This document shows positions 9,468 through 19,002 of a stretch of 64,000 bases of DNA, in pieces. Positions within the stretch are counted from its first letter, which is position 1, and the number at the start of each line of letters is the position of its first letter. The translations under genes were made by a program, and so were the position numbers. The notes under the pieces were generated by a model. That model was not told the DNA's origin. It saw only the letters and a list, made by a program, of their open reading frames with translations, and ran no database searches. Source of the DNA: Kitasatospora sp. SolWspMP-SS2h (lineage in GTDB: Bacteria > Actinomycetota > Actinomycetes > Streptomycetales > Streptomycetaceae); NCBI RefSeq assembly GCF_003259315.1, contig NZ_QLLT01000026.1:27722-91721 (forward strand). Direction: 5' to 3'.

Positions 9468-10265
9468 GTGTCCGACCACCAGTTCGGCCCGCCGCAGCCC
9501 GGCTTCGGGCCGCCGCAGCCCCCCGGCGCCCCGATACCCCCGCAGGGCGCGCCCGCCCCGCAGCCCGGATACGGCCACCCCGGTCAGCAGCCGCCGCAGC
9601 AGCAGTCCTGGGGCGGCGCCCCGCTGCCGCAGCAGGGCTACCCGGCCGGCGCCCCCGGCGGCTACCCGGCCCCGCCGAAGAAGTCCCGCAAGGGCCTGTG
9701 GGTCACGCTGTCCATCGTGTCCGCGGTGATCCTGGCCGGCGCCGGCGTGGTCGGCTACCTCGCCTACGACACCGTCTCGAAGTCCGGCAAGTACAAGGTC
9801 GTCATGCCCCCGACCTTCCAGGGCATGAGCAGCGAGGCCGGCGCGGACACCGCCCAGCAGATGGCCGAGCAGATGAAGCAGGACTCGGCCTCCGACCCCG
9901 ACTCGCTCCAGCCGGACGAGACGGTCGCCGCCGTCTACGGCTCGGAGGACGGCAGCCGGGTGCTGATCGCGGCCGGCGGCTACGGCAAGGTGACCCGGCC
10001 GTCCTACCAGGTCGACCAGCAGTTCAAGGACATGGAGAAGGAGGGTGACACCGTCACCCAGAAGAAGTCGGTGGACGCCGGTCCGCTCGGCGGCTCGATG
10101 TCCTGCGGCCTCGTCACCAGCGGCGACACCCCCGACCTGGCGGTCTGCGTCTGGGCCGACTACTCCGCCGTGGTGCTGGTGATGGAGAAGGCCGACGGTG
10201 TCGACCTCGACAAGGTCGCCGCCGACACCCGCGAGCTGCGCCAGGTCTCCGAGGTCGCCAAGTAG
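9468..10265 (+). CDS. Pro/Gln/Gly-rich single-pass membrane protein (paralogue 2)
   Basis: 265-residue protein, tandem paralogue of the gene before it. It has a Pro/Gln/Gly-rich N-terminus (about 1-70), a transmembrane helix (about 76-97) and an extracytoplasmic domain with a cysteine pair (in MSCGLV and AVCVWA). It ends LRQVSEVAK, where the first paralogue ends LRDASTVAK. I chose GTG at 9468 because ACGGAG lies 8 bases upstream. The in-frame GTG at 9450 would overlap that ribosome site. The 48-base spacing from the upstream stop suggests one transcript. Function unknown. Confidence 0.85.
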   Translation: MSDHQFGPPQPGFGPPQPPGAPIPPQGAPAPQPGYGHPGQQPPQQQSWGGAPLPQQGYPAGAPGGYPAPPKKSRKGLWVTLSIVSAVILAGAGVVGYLAYDTVSKSGKYKVVMPPTFQGMSSEAGADTAQQMAEQMKQDSASDPDSLQPDETVAAVYGSEDGSRVLIAAGGYGKVTRPSYQVDQQFKDMEKEGDTVTQKKSVDAGPLGGSMSCGLVTSGDTPDLAVCVWADYSAVVLVMEKADGVDLDKVAADTRELRQVSEVAK

Positions 10266-10336
10266 CCCTCCGGGCCCCGGAAGCGGACCTCCGGGCCGAC
10301 CAACGGCCCCGCGCCGCAAGACGCTCGGACGAACGA

Positions 10337-10380
10337 ACGGAAGGGCCCCGCACCGGTGAACCGGTGCGGGGCCCTTCCGT
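10337..10380. terminator. Bidirectional hairpin terminator between paralogue 2 and clpX
   Basis: Perfect 21-base inverted repeat (10337-10357 with 10360-10380) with a minimal loop, placed between two convergent genes. It can serve both transcripts. Confidence 0.9.
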
Positions 10381-10407
10381 GTCGGGCCGGGCGGCGAAGC
10401 GCCGGAC

Positions 10408-11694
<1,287 letters not shown>

Positions 11695-11921
11695 GAGGTG
11701 CTTCCCCTTCGCCAGGGGCCCCGCGGGGGTCGGGGCCTGGTGCTGTGAGACCGGCTGCGCCGTCGGCGGTCGGTCTGGTATCCGACGGTACTCTGCCGAG
11801 CCGTCGTTTCCGCCGACTTCGACCGGTCTGCCCTACGCCCTGGGCGAATTGATACCGAACAGATGCCGTCGCGGGCACGTGTCCCGACTGCCATTGTGCG
11901 GGACGGACGCCAGGACCGGAA

Positions 11922-11966
11922 CGCCCCGGGGCGGGGCGTACGTCACGTACGCACCGCCCCGGGGCG
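11922..11966 (-). terminator. Hairpin terminator after clpP2
   Basis: Long GC-rich inverted repeat: a 7-base inner stem (11936-11942 with 11946-11952) extended by about 13 base pairs across one mismatch. It lies just beyond the clpP2 stop, so clpX is likely transcribed separately or by readthrough. Confidence 0.75.
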
Positions 11967-11972
11967 GGAAGG

Positions 11973-12635
11973 TCAGTCGGTGTACGAGTTCTTCCGGGTC
12001 GAGACGATCTGGTCGATCAGCCCGTACTCCAGCGACTCCTCGGCGGTGAGGATCTTGTCGCGCTCGATGTCCTCGCGGACCTGCTCGACGTCCTTGCTGG
12101 AGTGCTTGGCCAGCATGGTCTCCAGCTGCTCGCGCATCCGGAAGATCTCCTTGGCCTGGATCTCCAGGTCGGACACCTGGCCGCGCCCGGTCTCGGTGTA
12201 CGGCTGGTGGATCAGGATGCGGGCGTTCGGCAGGGCGAGGCGCTTGCCGGGGGTGCCGGCGGCCAGGATCACCGCGGCGGCCGAGGCCGCCTGGCCCATG
12301 CAGACCGTCTGGATGTCCGGCTTCACGAACTGCATGGTGTCGTAGATCGCGGTCAGCGCGGTGAACGAGCCGCCGGGCGAGTTGATGTAGAGCGAGATGT
12401 CCCGGTCCGGGTCCATCGACTCCAGGCAGATCAGCTGCGCCATGATGTCGTTCGCCGAGACGTCGTCCACCTGCGAGCCGAGGAAGATGATGCGCTCCTC
12501 GAACAGCTTGGCGTACGGGTCGTACTCGCGGATGCCCTGCGAGGTGCGCTCGACGAACCGCGGGACGATGTAGCGGCCCTCGGCGCGCATGTCCTCCAGG
12601 CGGGCCTTGGCACCGGACAGGCTGGGGATGTTCAT
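11973..12635 (-). CDS. clpP2: ATP-dependent Clp protease proteolytic subunit 2
   Basis: 220-residue serine peptidase subunit of the Clp protease chamber. The catalytic Ser118 lies in GQAASAAA and His143 in LIHQP, and the fold core YINSPGG is present. ATG at 12633-12635 follows GGAGG by 9 bases. It starts 44 bases after the clpP1 stop. Actinobacteria carry two ClpP proteins that together form the active mixed tetradecamer, so this pair is expected to work jointly with ClpX (next gene) and ClpC. Confidence 0.96.
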   Translation of the reverse strand: MNIPSLSGAKARLEDMRAEGRYIVPRFVERTSQGIREYDPYAKLFEERIIFLGSQVDDVSANDIMAQLICLESMDPDRDISLYINSPGGSFTALTAIYDTMQFVKPDIQTVCMGQAASAAAVILAAGTPGKRLALPNARILIHQPYTETGRGQVSDLEIQAKEIFRMREQLETMLAKHSSKDVEQVREDIERDKILTAEESLEYGLIDQIVSTRKNSYTD

Positions 12636-12679
12636 GGTTTCTGGTCCTCCGAAGCGTGCGGTCAGGGTTCCGATGCCGG

Positions 12680-13330
12680 TCAGCCGGCCAGGCCGGCGCC
12701 GGTGCCGCCGCCGCCCGGGACGTCCGCGGCGCTGTGCATGATCTCGTCGATCAGGCCGTACGCCTTGGCCTCCTCCGGCGTGAACCAGCGGTCGCGGTCG
12801 GAGTCCAGGGTGATCTGCTCGAAGGACTGGCCGCTGTGGAAGGCGATCAGCTCCGACATCCGCTTCTTGGTGCGCAGCAGCTGCTCGGCCTGGATCCGGA
12901 TGTCGGTGGCGGAGCCGCCGAGGCCCGCGGAGGGCTGGTGCATCAGGATGTTGGCGTTCGGCAGCGAGAAGCGCTTGCCCTTGGCGCCCGCGGTCAGCAG
13001 GAACTGGCCCATCGACGCCGCCATGCCCATCGCGATGGTGACCACGTCGTTCTTGATGTACTGCATGGTGTCGTAGATCGCCATGCCGGCCGAGATGGAT
13101 CCACCCGGGGAGTTGATGTAGAGGTAGATGTCCTTCTCGGGGTCCGCCGCGAGCAGCAGCAGCTGGGCGGTGATCTTGTTGGCGATGTCGTCGTCGACCT
13201 GCTGGCCGAGGAAGATGATGCGCTCGTTGAGCAGCCGGTTGTAGACCTGGTCGCCCAGGCCGCCACCCACGTCGCCGCCGGCGGCGTGCGGTGCCATCGG
13301 GCCAGGCATCTGCATCTGCGGGAACGTCAC
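12680..13330 (-). CDS. clpP1: ATP-dependent Clp protease proteolytic subunit 1
   Basis: 216-residue ClpP subunit, partner of the following clpP2. Catalytic triad: Ser106 in GMAASMGQ, His131 in LMHQPS and an Asp in SDRDRWF (about 180). The start is taken as GTG at 13328-13330, with AGGTGG 4 bases upstream. An ATG five codons in would leave that site too far away. The N-terminus is rich in Met, Pro and Gly and is probably processed. In Streptomyces the clpP1-clpP2 operon is activated by ClgR, and a matching operator lies 90 bases upstream (13420-13433). Confidence 0.96.
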   Translation of the reverse strand: MTFPQMQMPGPMAPHAAGGDVGGGLGDQVYNRLLNERIIFLGQQVDDDIANKITAQLLLLAADPEKDIYLYINSPGGSISAGMAIYDTMQYIKNDVVTIAMGMAASMGQFLLTAGAKGKRFSLPNANILMHQPSAGLGGSATDIRIQAEQLLRTKKRMSELIAFHSGQSFEQITLDSDRDRWFTPEEAKAYGLIDEIMHSAADVPGGGGTGAGLAG

Positions 13331-13375
13331 TTAGCCACCTGCTCAGTCGATCTGCGTGTGTGTCGCTGTCCACCG

Positions 13376-13403
13376 ACCCTAACGCGCAGGCCCCGCCGCT
13401 GAA
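13376..13403 (-). promoter_or_regulatory. Candidate clpP1P2 promoter
   Basis: On the minus strand TTCAGC and TAGGGT are separated by 16 bases, with TAGGGT covering about 13376-13381. This fits a weak, activator-dependent promoter located between the ClgR-like operator and the clpP1 start. Confidence 0.4.
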
Positions 13404-13419
13404 TCCCCCACGCAGAACT

Positions 13420-13433
13420 GTTCGCTGTGAGCG
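13420..13433. promoter_or_regulatory. ClgR operator upstream of clpP1
   Basis: The sequence GTTCGC-TGTGA-GCG matches the GTTCGC-N5-GCG motif recognised by ClgR, the activator of clp and lon genes in Streptomyces. It lies about 90 bases before the clpP1 GTG and just upstream of the candidate promoter, a normal place for an activator. Confidence 0.75.
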
Positions 13434-13482
13434 CAGGGTGAGCAGGCCGAACGCGTCCGGGACGGCCCGGGAACGCGCGAAC

Positions 13483-13512
13483 GGGCCCGGACACCCTGCG
13501 GTGTCCGGGCCC
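13483..13512 (-). terminator. Hairpin terminator after tig
   Basis: Perfect 13-base inverted repeat (13483-13495 with 13500-13512) with a 4-base loop, 48 bases beyond the tig stop. It separates tig from the clpP1 promoter. Confidence 0.85.
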
Positions 13513-13559
13513 TTTCCCGGTGCTTCGACGCCCCGTCGGCGGTCCGACGGTCAGGAGGC

Positions 13560-14948
13560 TCAGGCCTCGGCGGACTCCTCGGAGGTCTCCGCGGCGGCCT
13601 CGGCGGCCTCGGTGGTCTCCTCCTCGTCGTCCTCGAAGGAGACGGTCTCGCCGTTGGTGTCGGTCACCTTGGCGGCCTCGACCACCAGGGCCAGCGCCTT
13701 GCCGCGGGCGACCTCGCCGACCAGCAGCTGCACCTGGCCGCCCTGGACGACCTGCTGGGCGAACTGGTCCGGGGTGAGGCCGGAGCCGGCGGCGCGGCGG
13801 ATGAGGTGCTCGGTGAGCTCCTCCTGGTTGACGCCCAGCTCCTCGTTCTTGACGATCTGGTCCAGCACGAACTGGGTCTTGATGCCCTTCTTCGCCTGCT
13901 CCTCGGTCTCCTTCTCGTAGTCCTCGCGGGACTTGTCCTGGGAGGCGAGGTAGGTGTCGAGGGTCAGGCCCATCGGCTCCAGCTGGTGGTGCTCCAGGTT
14001 GTGCTTGCGGGTGCCGATCTCGTCCGCGAGCAGCTTCTCCGGGTAGTCCATCTCGACCCGCGAGAGCAGCTCGTCGAGGACCTTCTCCTGGGCCTGGGTG
14101 GCCTGGTCGAACTCCTTCATCCGCTCAAGGCGCTTGACGGAGTCGGCGCGGAGCTCCTCGAGGGTGTCGAACTCGCTCGCCAGCTGCGCGAACTCGTCGT
14201 CCAGGGCCGGGAGCTCCTTCTCCTGGACGGCGGTCACGGTGACGGTGACCTCGGAGTCCTTGCCCACCTGGGTGCCGCCCTTGAGGGTGGTGGTGAAGGT
14301 CTTGGACTCACCGGCGGACAGGCCGATCACGGCCTCGTCGATGCCGTCCAGCAGGCGGCCGGAGCCGATCTCGTAGCTCACGCCGGTGGCGGTGCCGTCC
14401 TCCGGCACCTCACCGTCGACCTTGGCCTCCAGGTCGACCACCACGATGTCGTTCTCGCCGGCGGCGCGCTCGACGTCCTTGACGGAGGCGAAGCGCTCGC
14501 GCAGCTGCTCCAGCGACTTCTCGACGTCCTCGTCGCCGACCTCGATCGGGTCGACCACGACGGCGATCTCGGAGAACTCGGGCAGGGTGACCTCGGGGCG
14601 CACGTCGACCTCGGCGGTGAACTTGAGGTCCCCGCCGTCCGCCAGGTTCTCGACACCCTCGATCTCGGTGATGTCGGGCTGGCCCAGGACGTCGATCTGG
14701 CCCTCGTCGACGGCCTGCGTGTAGAAGCGCGGAAGCGCGTCGTTGACGGCCTCCTCCAGCACCGCGCCACGACCGAAGCGCTGGTCGATCACCTTGTTCG
14801 GGATCTTGCCCTTGCGGAAGCCCGGAACGGTGACCTGCTGGTTGATCTTCTTGTACGCCGCGTCGAGGCTGGGCTTGAGCTCCTCGAAGGGCACCTCGAC
14901 GGTGAGTCGAACCCGGGTGGGGTTCAGAGTCTCGACGGCGCTCTTCAC
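13560..14948 (-). CDS. tig: Trigger factor (ribosome-associated chaperone)
   Basis: 462-residue peptidyl-prolyl isomerase and chaperone that binds nascent chains at the ribosome exit. The N-terminal ribosome-binding domain contains the conserved GFRKGKIP loop (about residues 43-50). An FKBP-type isomerase domain follows (about 155-240), then a long helical C-terminal chaperone domain. The tail is Glu/Ala/Thr-rich and acidic (about 430-462), as common in actinobacteria. GTG at 14946-14948 is preceded by AGGAG at 8 bases. It heads the tig/clpP1/clpP2/clpX cluster, the standard arrangement. Confidence 0.97.
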   Translation of the reverse strand: MKSAVETLNPTRVRLTVEVPFEELKPSLDAAYKKINQQVTVPGFRKGKIPNKVIDQRFGRGAVLEEAVNDALPRFYTQAVDEGQIDVLGQPDITEIEGVENLADGGDLKFTAEVDVRPEVTLPEFSEIAVVVDPIEVGDEDVEKSLEQLRERFASVKDVERAAGENDIVVVDLEAKVDGEVPEDGTATGVSYEIGSGRLLDGIDEAVIGLSAGESKTFTTTLKGGTQVGKDSEVTVTVTAVQEKELPALDDEFAQLASEFDTLEELRADSVKRLERMKEFDQATQAQEKVLDELLSRVEMDYPEKLLADEIGTRKHNLEHHQLEPMGLTLDTYLASQDKSREDYEKETEEQAKKGIKTQFVLDQIVKNEELGVNQEELTEHLIRRAAGSGLTPDQFAQQVVQGGQVQLLVGEVARGKALALVVEAAKVTDTNGETVSFEDDEEETTEAAEAAAETSEESAEA

Positions 14949-15188
14949 GGTTGGGTCTCCTAGGGGGCTTGCGGTCAGGGCGATAGGCGGTTGGGGCTGC
15001 ATTGCTGTCCGTACTACCGCCAGCGATCCATCCTACCGGTACCACGAAAGCGGCTGTGCCCGGCACCGGGGGCCGGGAGCCCGGGGGCCGGGAACCACGG
15101 CGGCGGAGCCACGGCGGCGGGGCGCGGCGACGACGGGGCCGCAACGACAACAGGGCCCCGCCCACCGACGAGACCCTGCCGCACACGG

Positions 15189-15262
15189 TCGGGGTGACCG
15201 GATTCGAACCGACGGCCTTCCGCTCCCAAAGCGGACGCGCTACCAACCTGCGCCACACCCCG
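15189..15262 (-). tRNA. tRNA-Pro (anticodon TGG)
   Basis: Cloverleaf on the minus strand. The acceptor CGGGGTG pairs with CACCCCG, the D arm is GGCGCAGGTTGGTAGCGC, the anticodon loop TTTGGGA has TGG in the middle, and the T loop is TTCGAAT. The 3' CCA is not encoded. It lies between tig and tRNA-Gly. Confidence 0.95.
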
Positions 15263-15422
15263 TGGTGCCGAGCAGAAGAGTACACGTCGACCCGCCCCCG
15301 CCCGGGGCGATATCGACGAGCCGGGGACGAGCCGACAACGGGAAGGAGTGTGCAATCCACCGACCCGACCAGGTACGCTGGGCCAGTCCTCACCACCGCA
15401 CGGTGGCGGAGGGCGCTTCCCT

Positions 15423-15496
15423 GCGGGTGTAGCTCAATGGTAGAGCCCCAGTCTTCCAAACTGGTCACGCGAGTTCGATTCTCGTCACCCGCTCCA
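15423..15496 (+). tRNA. tRNA-Gly (anticodon TCC)
   Basis: Cloverleaf on the plus strand. The acceptor GCGGGTG pairs with CACCCGC, the D arm is AGCTCAATGGTAGAGC, the anticodon loop CTTCCAA has TCC in the middle, and the T loop is TTCGATT. The CCA end is encoded (15494-15496). It is divergent from tRNA-Pro. Confidence 0.96.
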
Positions 15497-15503
15497 CGAG
15501 GCC

Positions 15504-15536
15504 GACGGCCCCGACCGCCCAGCGGTCGGGGCCGTC
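15504..15536 (+). terminator. Hairpin terminator after tRNA-Gly
   Basis: Perfect 15-base inverted repeat (15504-15518 with 15522-15536) and a 3-base loop, 7 bases after the CCA end. Confidence 0.85.
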
Positions 15537-15599
15537 GCCGTTCCCGCTCCGGCGCAGCGGCCCCGCCCTCCGGCCGCCCCCTCCCGCCCCGCGGACGGC

Positions 15600-15637
15600 C
15601 CGGAGGCCCCGCGCGGTGGGTCGCGCGGGGCCTCCGG
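15600..15637 (-). terminator. Hairpin terminator after the M23 peptidase gene
   Basis: Perfect 16-base inverted repeat (15600-15615 with 15622-15637) with a 6-base loop, 17 bases beyond the stop of the minus-strand peptidase gene. Confidence 0.85.
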
Positions 15638-15653
15638 GGGGTGGTGCCGGGGA

Positions 15654-16682
15654 TCAGACGTTGACGCCGTGGGCCGCCAGGTAGGCGACCGGGTCGATGT
15701 CGGAGCCGTAGTCCGGGGTGGTGCGGATCTCGAAGTGCAGGTGCGGGCCGGTGACGTTGCCGGTGGCGCCGGACAGGCCGATCTGCTGCCCCGCCGTCAC
15801 GGACTGGCCGGCCGAGACGGAGATCGAGGAGAGGTGCGCGTACTGGGCGTACTTGCCGTCGGCGAGCTTGATGACGACCTGGTTGCCGTAGGCGCCGCCG
15901 TTGCCGGCCGAGACCACGGTGCCGCCGGCGATCGCCTTCAGGCTGGTGCCGGTGGAGACCGGGAAGTCGATGCCGGTGTGGTAGCCGCTGGACCAGCTGG
16001 AGCCCGCCACCTTGTAGCCGGTGGTGACGCTGCCCGGCGCGGGGGCGACGTAGCCGGAGGAGGAGCTCGCGGCGGAGCCGGCGCTGCTCGAACCGGTGGA
16101 GGCGGTGGCGGTCGACGACTTCGCCGAGGACGACTTCTCGACCTTGGCCTCCGTCTTGGCCTCGGTCTTGGCCTCGGCCTTGGCGGGAGCCGGGGTCGCG
16201 GCCTTCGCCTCGGCCGGGGCCTCGGTCTTGGCCGGGGTCTTCGGGGCGGCGGCGGTGGCCGCGGCGTCCGAGGAGGTGGCGGCCGAAGTCGCCGGGGCGG
16301 CCTGGCCGTTGACGCTCAGCTGCTGGCCGGGGTAGATCAGGTTCGGGTTGCCGCCGATGACCGAGCGGTTGTCCTGGTAGAGCTTCTCCCAGCCGCCGTC
16401 CACGTTCTTCGCGGTGGCGATCTTCGAGAGGGTGTCGCCGGCGGCGACCCTGTAGGTCTGCGCGGCGGCGTCACCGGCGGGGTGGCCGGTGGTGTCGGCG
16501 ACGGGGGTGGCGTCGACCGAGACGTTGGCCCACTGGCGGCCGCCGTCCTGGTGGTCGGCGGTGCCGTGCGCGGAGGCGGCGGAGACCGGGAGGCCGACCG
16601 CGGCACCCACCACGCCGGCGGCGATGGCGATGCGGGCGATGGTGGTCAGGCGCGGCTTGCGGTGCTTGCCCTGGACGGACAT
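15654..16682 (-). CDS. Secreted LysM / M23 cell-wall peptidase
   Basis: 342-residue secreted zinc endopeptidase expected to cut peptidoglycan cross-bridges or stem peptides. A basic N-terminus and signal peptide (about residues 1-38, ending SAASAHG) are followed by a LysM domain (about 76-124, YRVAAGDTLSKIA). Then comes a long Ala/Lys/Glu/Thr-rich linker (about 128-205) and an M23 domain with zinc ligands His235 and Asp239 (HTGIDF) and His314/His316 (HLHFE). ATG at 16680-16682 follows AGGA. The 5' leader carries the conserved 3' part of a ydaO c-di-AMP riboswitch, as in other streptomycete wall-hydrolase genes, so expression should fall when c-di-AMP is high. Confidence 0.94.
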   Translation of the reverse strand: MSVQGKHRKPRLTTIARIAIAAGVVGAAVGLPVSAASAHGTADHQDGGRQWANVSVDATPVADTTGHPAGDAAAQTYRVAAGDTLSKIATAKNVDGGWEKLYQDNRSVIGGNPNLIYPGQQLSVNGQAAPATSAATSSDAAATAAAPKTPAKTEAPAEAKAATPAPAKAEAKTEAKTEAKVEKSSSAKSSTATASTGSSSAGSAASSSSGYVAPAPGSVTTGYKVAGSSWSSGYHTGIDFPVSTGTSLKAIAGGTVVSAGNGGAYGNQVVIKLADGKYAQYAHLSSISVSAGQSVTAGQQIGLSGATGNVTGPHLHFEIRTTPDYGSDIDPVAYLAAHGVNV

Positions 16683-16700
16683 GAAGCTGTTCCTCTCCGA

Positions 16701-16870
16701 CGCCTACGAGGTGAGCTGTCGGGTTCGGGCGAGAGTTGCCCGGCCGCGTCTCCGCGGCTTCACCCCGAGCCGTCCCGTGCGTTCCGGGCCCGGCGTCCTA
16801 CCTGTGGTTCCCCCGCTCCTGCCGTGGCGTGGTGTCTGGTCGGCACCGAACGGCGGCAGGACTAGGCGTT
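16701..16870 (-). promoter_or_regulatory. ydaO-type c-di-AMP riboswitch
   Basis: Read on the minus strand, the leader contains elements in the order known for ydaO/yuaA riboswitches of actinomycete wall-lysis genes. These are TAGTCCTGCC near the 5' end, GGGGGAACCACAGGTA in the middle, then GGGGTGAAGCCGCGGAGACGCG, and the hallmark GAACCCGACAGCTCACC followed by TCGTAGGCG. The 3' boundary is only about 20 bases before the peptidase ATG, close to its ribosome site. The exact 5' end is estimated. Binding of c-di-AMP normally switches such genes off. Confidence 0.85.
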
Positions 16871-17210
16871 CCGCTCGGTGGCCAGCCCGGCCGATGTCCG
16901 GGCTGCGGAGGAAGCAAAACCCACGGCTCGCGGAGCTGGCAAGCGCCGAAGAGCCCCGTTCCCGTGATCGGGAGGGGGCTGACGGTACGCCAGGTCACGC
17001 TCCGCCGACGACGGGCTGCGGTGCGCGTACGGGATCATGACGGTGCGCCCACGAACCGCACACAGCGGGCGACGTCGGCCACTGTGTGCACCTGGGCGCT
17101 GACCTGGCGTGACGGGTCGGGTGAGCCTGGTCACCCGCGGGCAGCGGTGCGGTCCGGAACGGGGGTGCTCCCGCCCGCCGGAACGTGCTCCCCGGAGCCG
17201 GGCGGGGTGG
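16871..17210. other. Region upstream of the riboswitch, no gene
   Basis: About 340 bases with no coding frame. It contains a small hairpin directly 5' of the aptamer (about 16884-16903). Another hairpin near 16951-16980 could end the transcript of the small membrane protein gene. The promoter of the peptidase transcript must also lie here. Confidence 0.5.
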
Positions 17211-17405
17211 TCAGCCCGCGATGCCGGAGATGGCCTTGGAGATCGAGTTGAGGAACTGCTGGATCGGCCCGGCCATGGTCGACTGGCTCAGCATGAATCC
17301 GAACAGCGCGGCGACGATGGCGTGTCCGCCCTTCAGCTGCTTGTTGCGGATGAAGATGAAGACGATGACGCCGAACAGGACAAGGGCGGAGACGGAGAAG
17401 GCCAC
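17211..17405 (-). CDS. Small membrane protein, unknown function
   Basis: 64-residue protein with two predicted hydrophobic segments: residues 3-19 (FSVSALVLFGVIVFIFI) and about 27-45. They are joined by a short basic loop (RNKQLKGGH) and followed by an amphipathic tail (IQQFLNSISKAISGIAG). GTG at 17403-17405 follows GGAAG by 10 bases, and codon use is typical of the genome. I do not recognise the family. Small proteins of this layout occur in streptomycete chromosomes and near plasmid transfer genes, but no transfer gene is nearby. Confidence 0.7.
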   Translation of the reverse strand: MAFSVSALVLFGVIVFIFIRNKQLKGGHAIVAALFGFMLSQSTMAGPIQQFLNSISKAISGIAG

Positions 17406-17799
17406 CGGGACTCACTTCCTCGATTCATGGCGGGGGTTCAGGTCGGAACCGGCGACGGCTCCAGGCGGAAACCGGCCCCTACCCCCCGTGTCCCCACCAC
17501 TCCATCCGGACTCAGTGTGGTCGCTCGTGCGGACTGCGTAAAGGACTTGCCCCGTCACCGGTGGCCCCAACCCGGGTGGTGGGACTGATTTCCGCCGACC
17601 GCGACGATAGCGGACGGGTCCTGACGGGGCGTCGGCGGGAGGCGGTTCGCGGCGGCCGCCGCGGCAAACCGGCAGGCAGGCCGGGTCGGTGCCCACCGGT
17701 CGGGTATGCCAGGGGAATTGGCCGAAGATCAACGTCGGGGTTTGACACTCCGTGGGCGCTCCGTGCCCGCCGCGTCCGCCGCGTCCGCGCCCGGCGGGG
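17406..17799. other. Intergenic region, no gene seen
   Basis: 394 bases between the small membrane protein gene and the PP2C gene, both on the minus strand. I see no credible open frame and no clear hairpin. It should contain the promoter of the small gene. Confidence 0.5.
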
Positions 17800-19002
17800 T
17801 CAGCGGCGCCAGACCAGCAGCACCGCCCGGTCGTCGTTGACGTGCTTGGCCACGCTGTCGATCAGCCGGACCGCGGCCCCGGGGCGCCCGGCCGCCGGGA
17901 TGGTGGCGACCAGCCGGTCGGCCTCGCCCATCAGCCGGTCCATGCCCTCGCCCAAGTCCCGGCCGGGGATCTCCACCATGCCGTCGGTGCAGAGCATCAG
18001 CACGTCGCCGGGGCCCAAAGTACCGCGCACGCCCTCGAACTTGGCGCCGTCGTAGACGCCGAGCAGCGGGCCCTCGGCCTCCTTGACCTCCCAGTGGCCG
18101 GCCCCGGCCAGCCGGTGCATGCCGGGCAGGTGCCCGGCGGAGAGGAGTTCGTACTCGCCGGTGTCCAGGTCGAGGACCAGGTGGACGGCGGTGGCGAAGC
18201 CCTCCTCCCAGTCCTGGCGCAGCAGGTAGCCGTTGGCGGCGGGCAGGAAGTCGTGGGCGGGCAGCGAGCCGAGCAGCCCGCCGAAGGCGCCGGAGAGCAG
18301 CAGGGCGCGGCTGCCGGCGTCCATGCCCTTGCCGGAGACGTCGGCGAGGACGACTTCGAGCACCGGGCCGGTGCGGGCGGCGACCATGAAGTCGCCGGAG
18401 AAGGACTGGCCGCCGGCCGGGCGGAGCGCGGTGTCGGTGTGCCAGCCGTCGGGCAGCTGCGGGACGCGGCCCTGGACCCGGATCCGTTCGCGCAGGTCGA
18501 AGAGCATGGTGGAGCCGCCGCGCCAGGGCACGCCGATCCGGCGGCGGAACTGGGCGACCAGCAGCCCGGCGACGCCGACCGCGCCGACCACCAGGGCGGC
18601 GCCCGGGGTGACGCCGTGGGCGTACGCCTCGGGCTGCGGGCTGGCCACCCGCTCGCCGGTGTGCACCAGGGACTCGGTGATCAGCCCGGCGGCCGCGGCG
18701 GCGTACAGCAGCACCAGGGTGCCGGGGCGCAGCAGCAGCGCGCCGGCCAGCACCGGCAGGACCAGGGCGGTGGGCGGGGCCCAGTCCGGGACGAGGATGT
18801 TGAGCAGCACCAGCAGCGGGACGGCCAGGGCGAGCGCGGCGAACGCCCACCAGTCGGCGCCGTCGCCGCGGAAGTAGTCGACCCCGGTGCGGCGCAGCCT
18901 GCGCCGGGCCCGGTACAGCGCCGCGCGCAGCCGGGCCGTCACGGGTTCGCGGGACGGTCCGCCGCCCCGGCCCGTCGCACTGGGACGCGCGCTGCCGACC
19001 AT
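17800..19002 (-). CDS. Membrane-bound SpoIIE-type PP2C serine/threonine phosphatase
   Basis: 400-residue protein with a cytoplasmic basic N-terminus and four or five hydrophobic segments between about residues 50 and 150. A C-terminal SpoIIE/PPM phosphatase domain (about 165-400) has metal-binding motifs in FSGDFMV and LADVSGKGMDA and the late CTDGMVE motif. Such phosphatases in streptomycetes usually act on anti-sigma-factor antagonists, but no partner gene is next to it. ATG at 19000-19002 follows AGGT. It has no sensory domain besides the membrane part. Transcribed alone. Confidence 0.88.
   Translation of the reverse strand: MVGSARPSATGRGGGPSREPVTARLRAALYRARRRLRRTGVDYFRGDGADWWAFAALALAVPLLVLLNILVPDWAPPTALVLPVLAGALLLRPGTLVLLYAAAAAGLITESLVHTGERVASPQPEAYAHGVTPGAALVVGAVGVAGLLVAQFRRRIGVPWRGGSTMLFDLRERIRVQGRVPQLPDGWHTDTALRPAGGQSFSGDFMVAARTGPVLEVVLADVSGKGMDAGSRALLLSGAFGGLLGSLPAHDFLPAANGYLLRQDWEEGFATAVHLVLDLDTGEYELLSAGHLPGMHRLAGAGHWEVKEAEGPLLGVYDGAKFEGVRGTLGPGDVLMLCTDGMVEIPGRDLGEGMDRLMGEADRLVATIPAAGRPGAAVRLIDSVAKHVNDDRAVLLVWRR

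Noticed and set aside
15189..15496. tRNA pair as a possible integration hotspot
   Set aside because: Both tRNAs are flanked by core genes, with no integrase and no repeated tRNA 3' end nearby.
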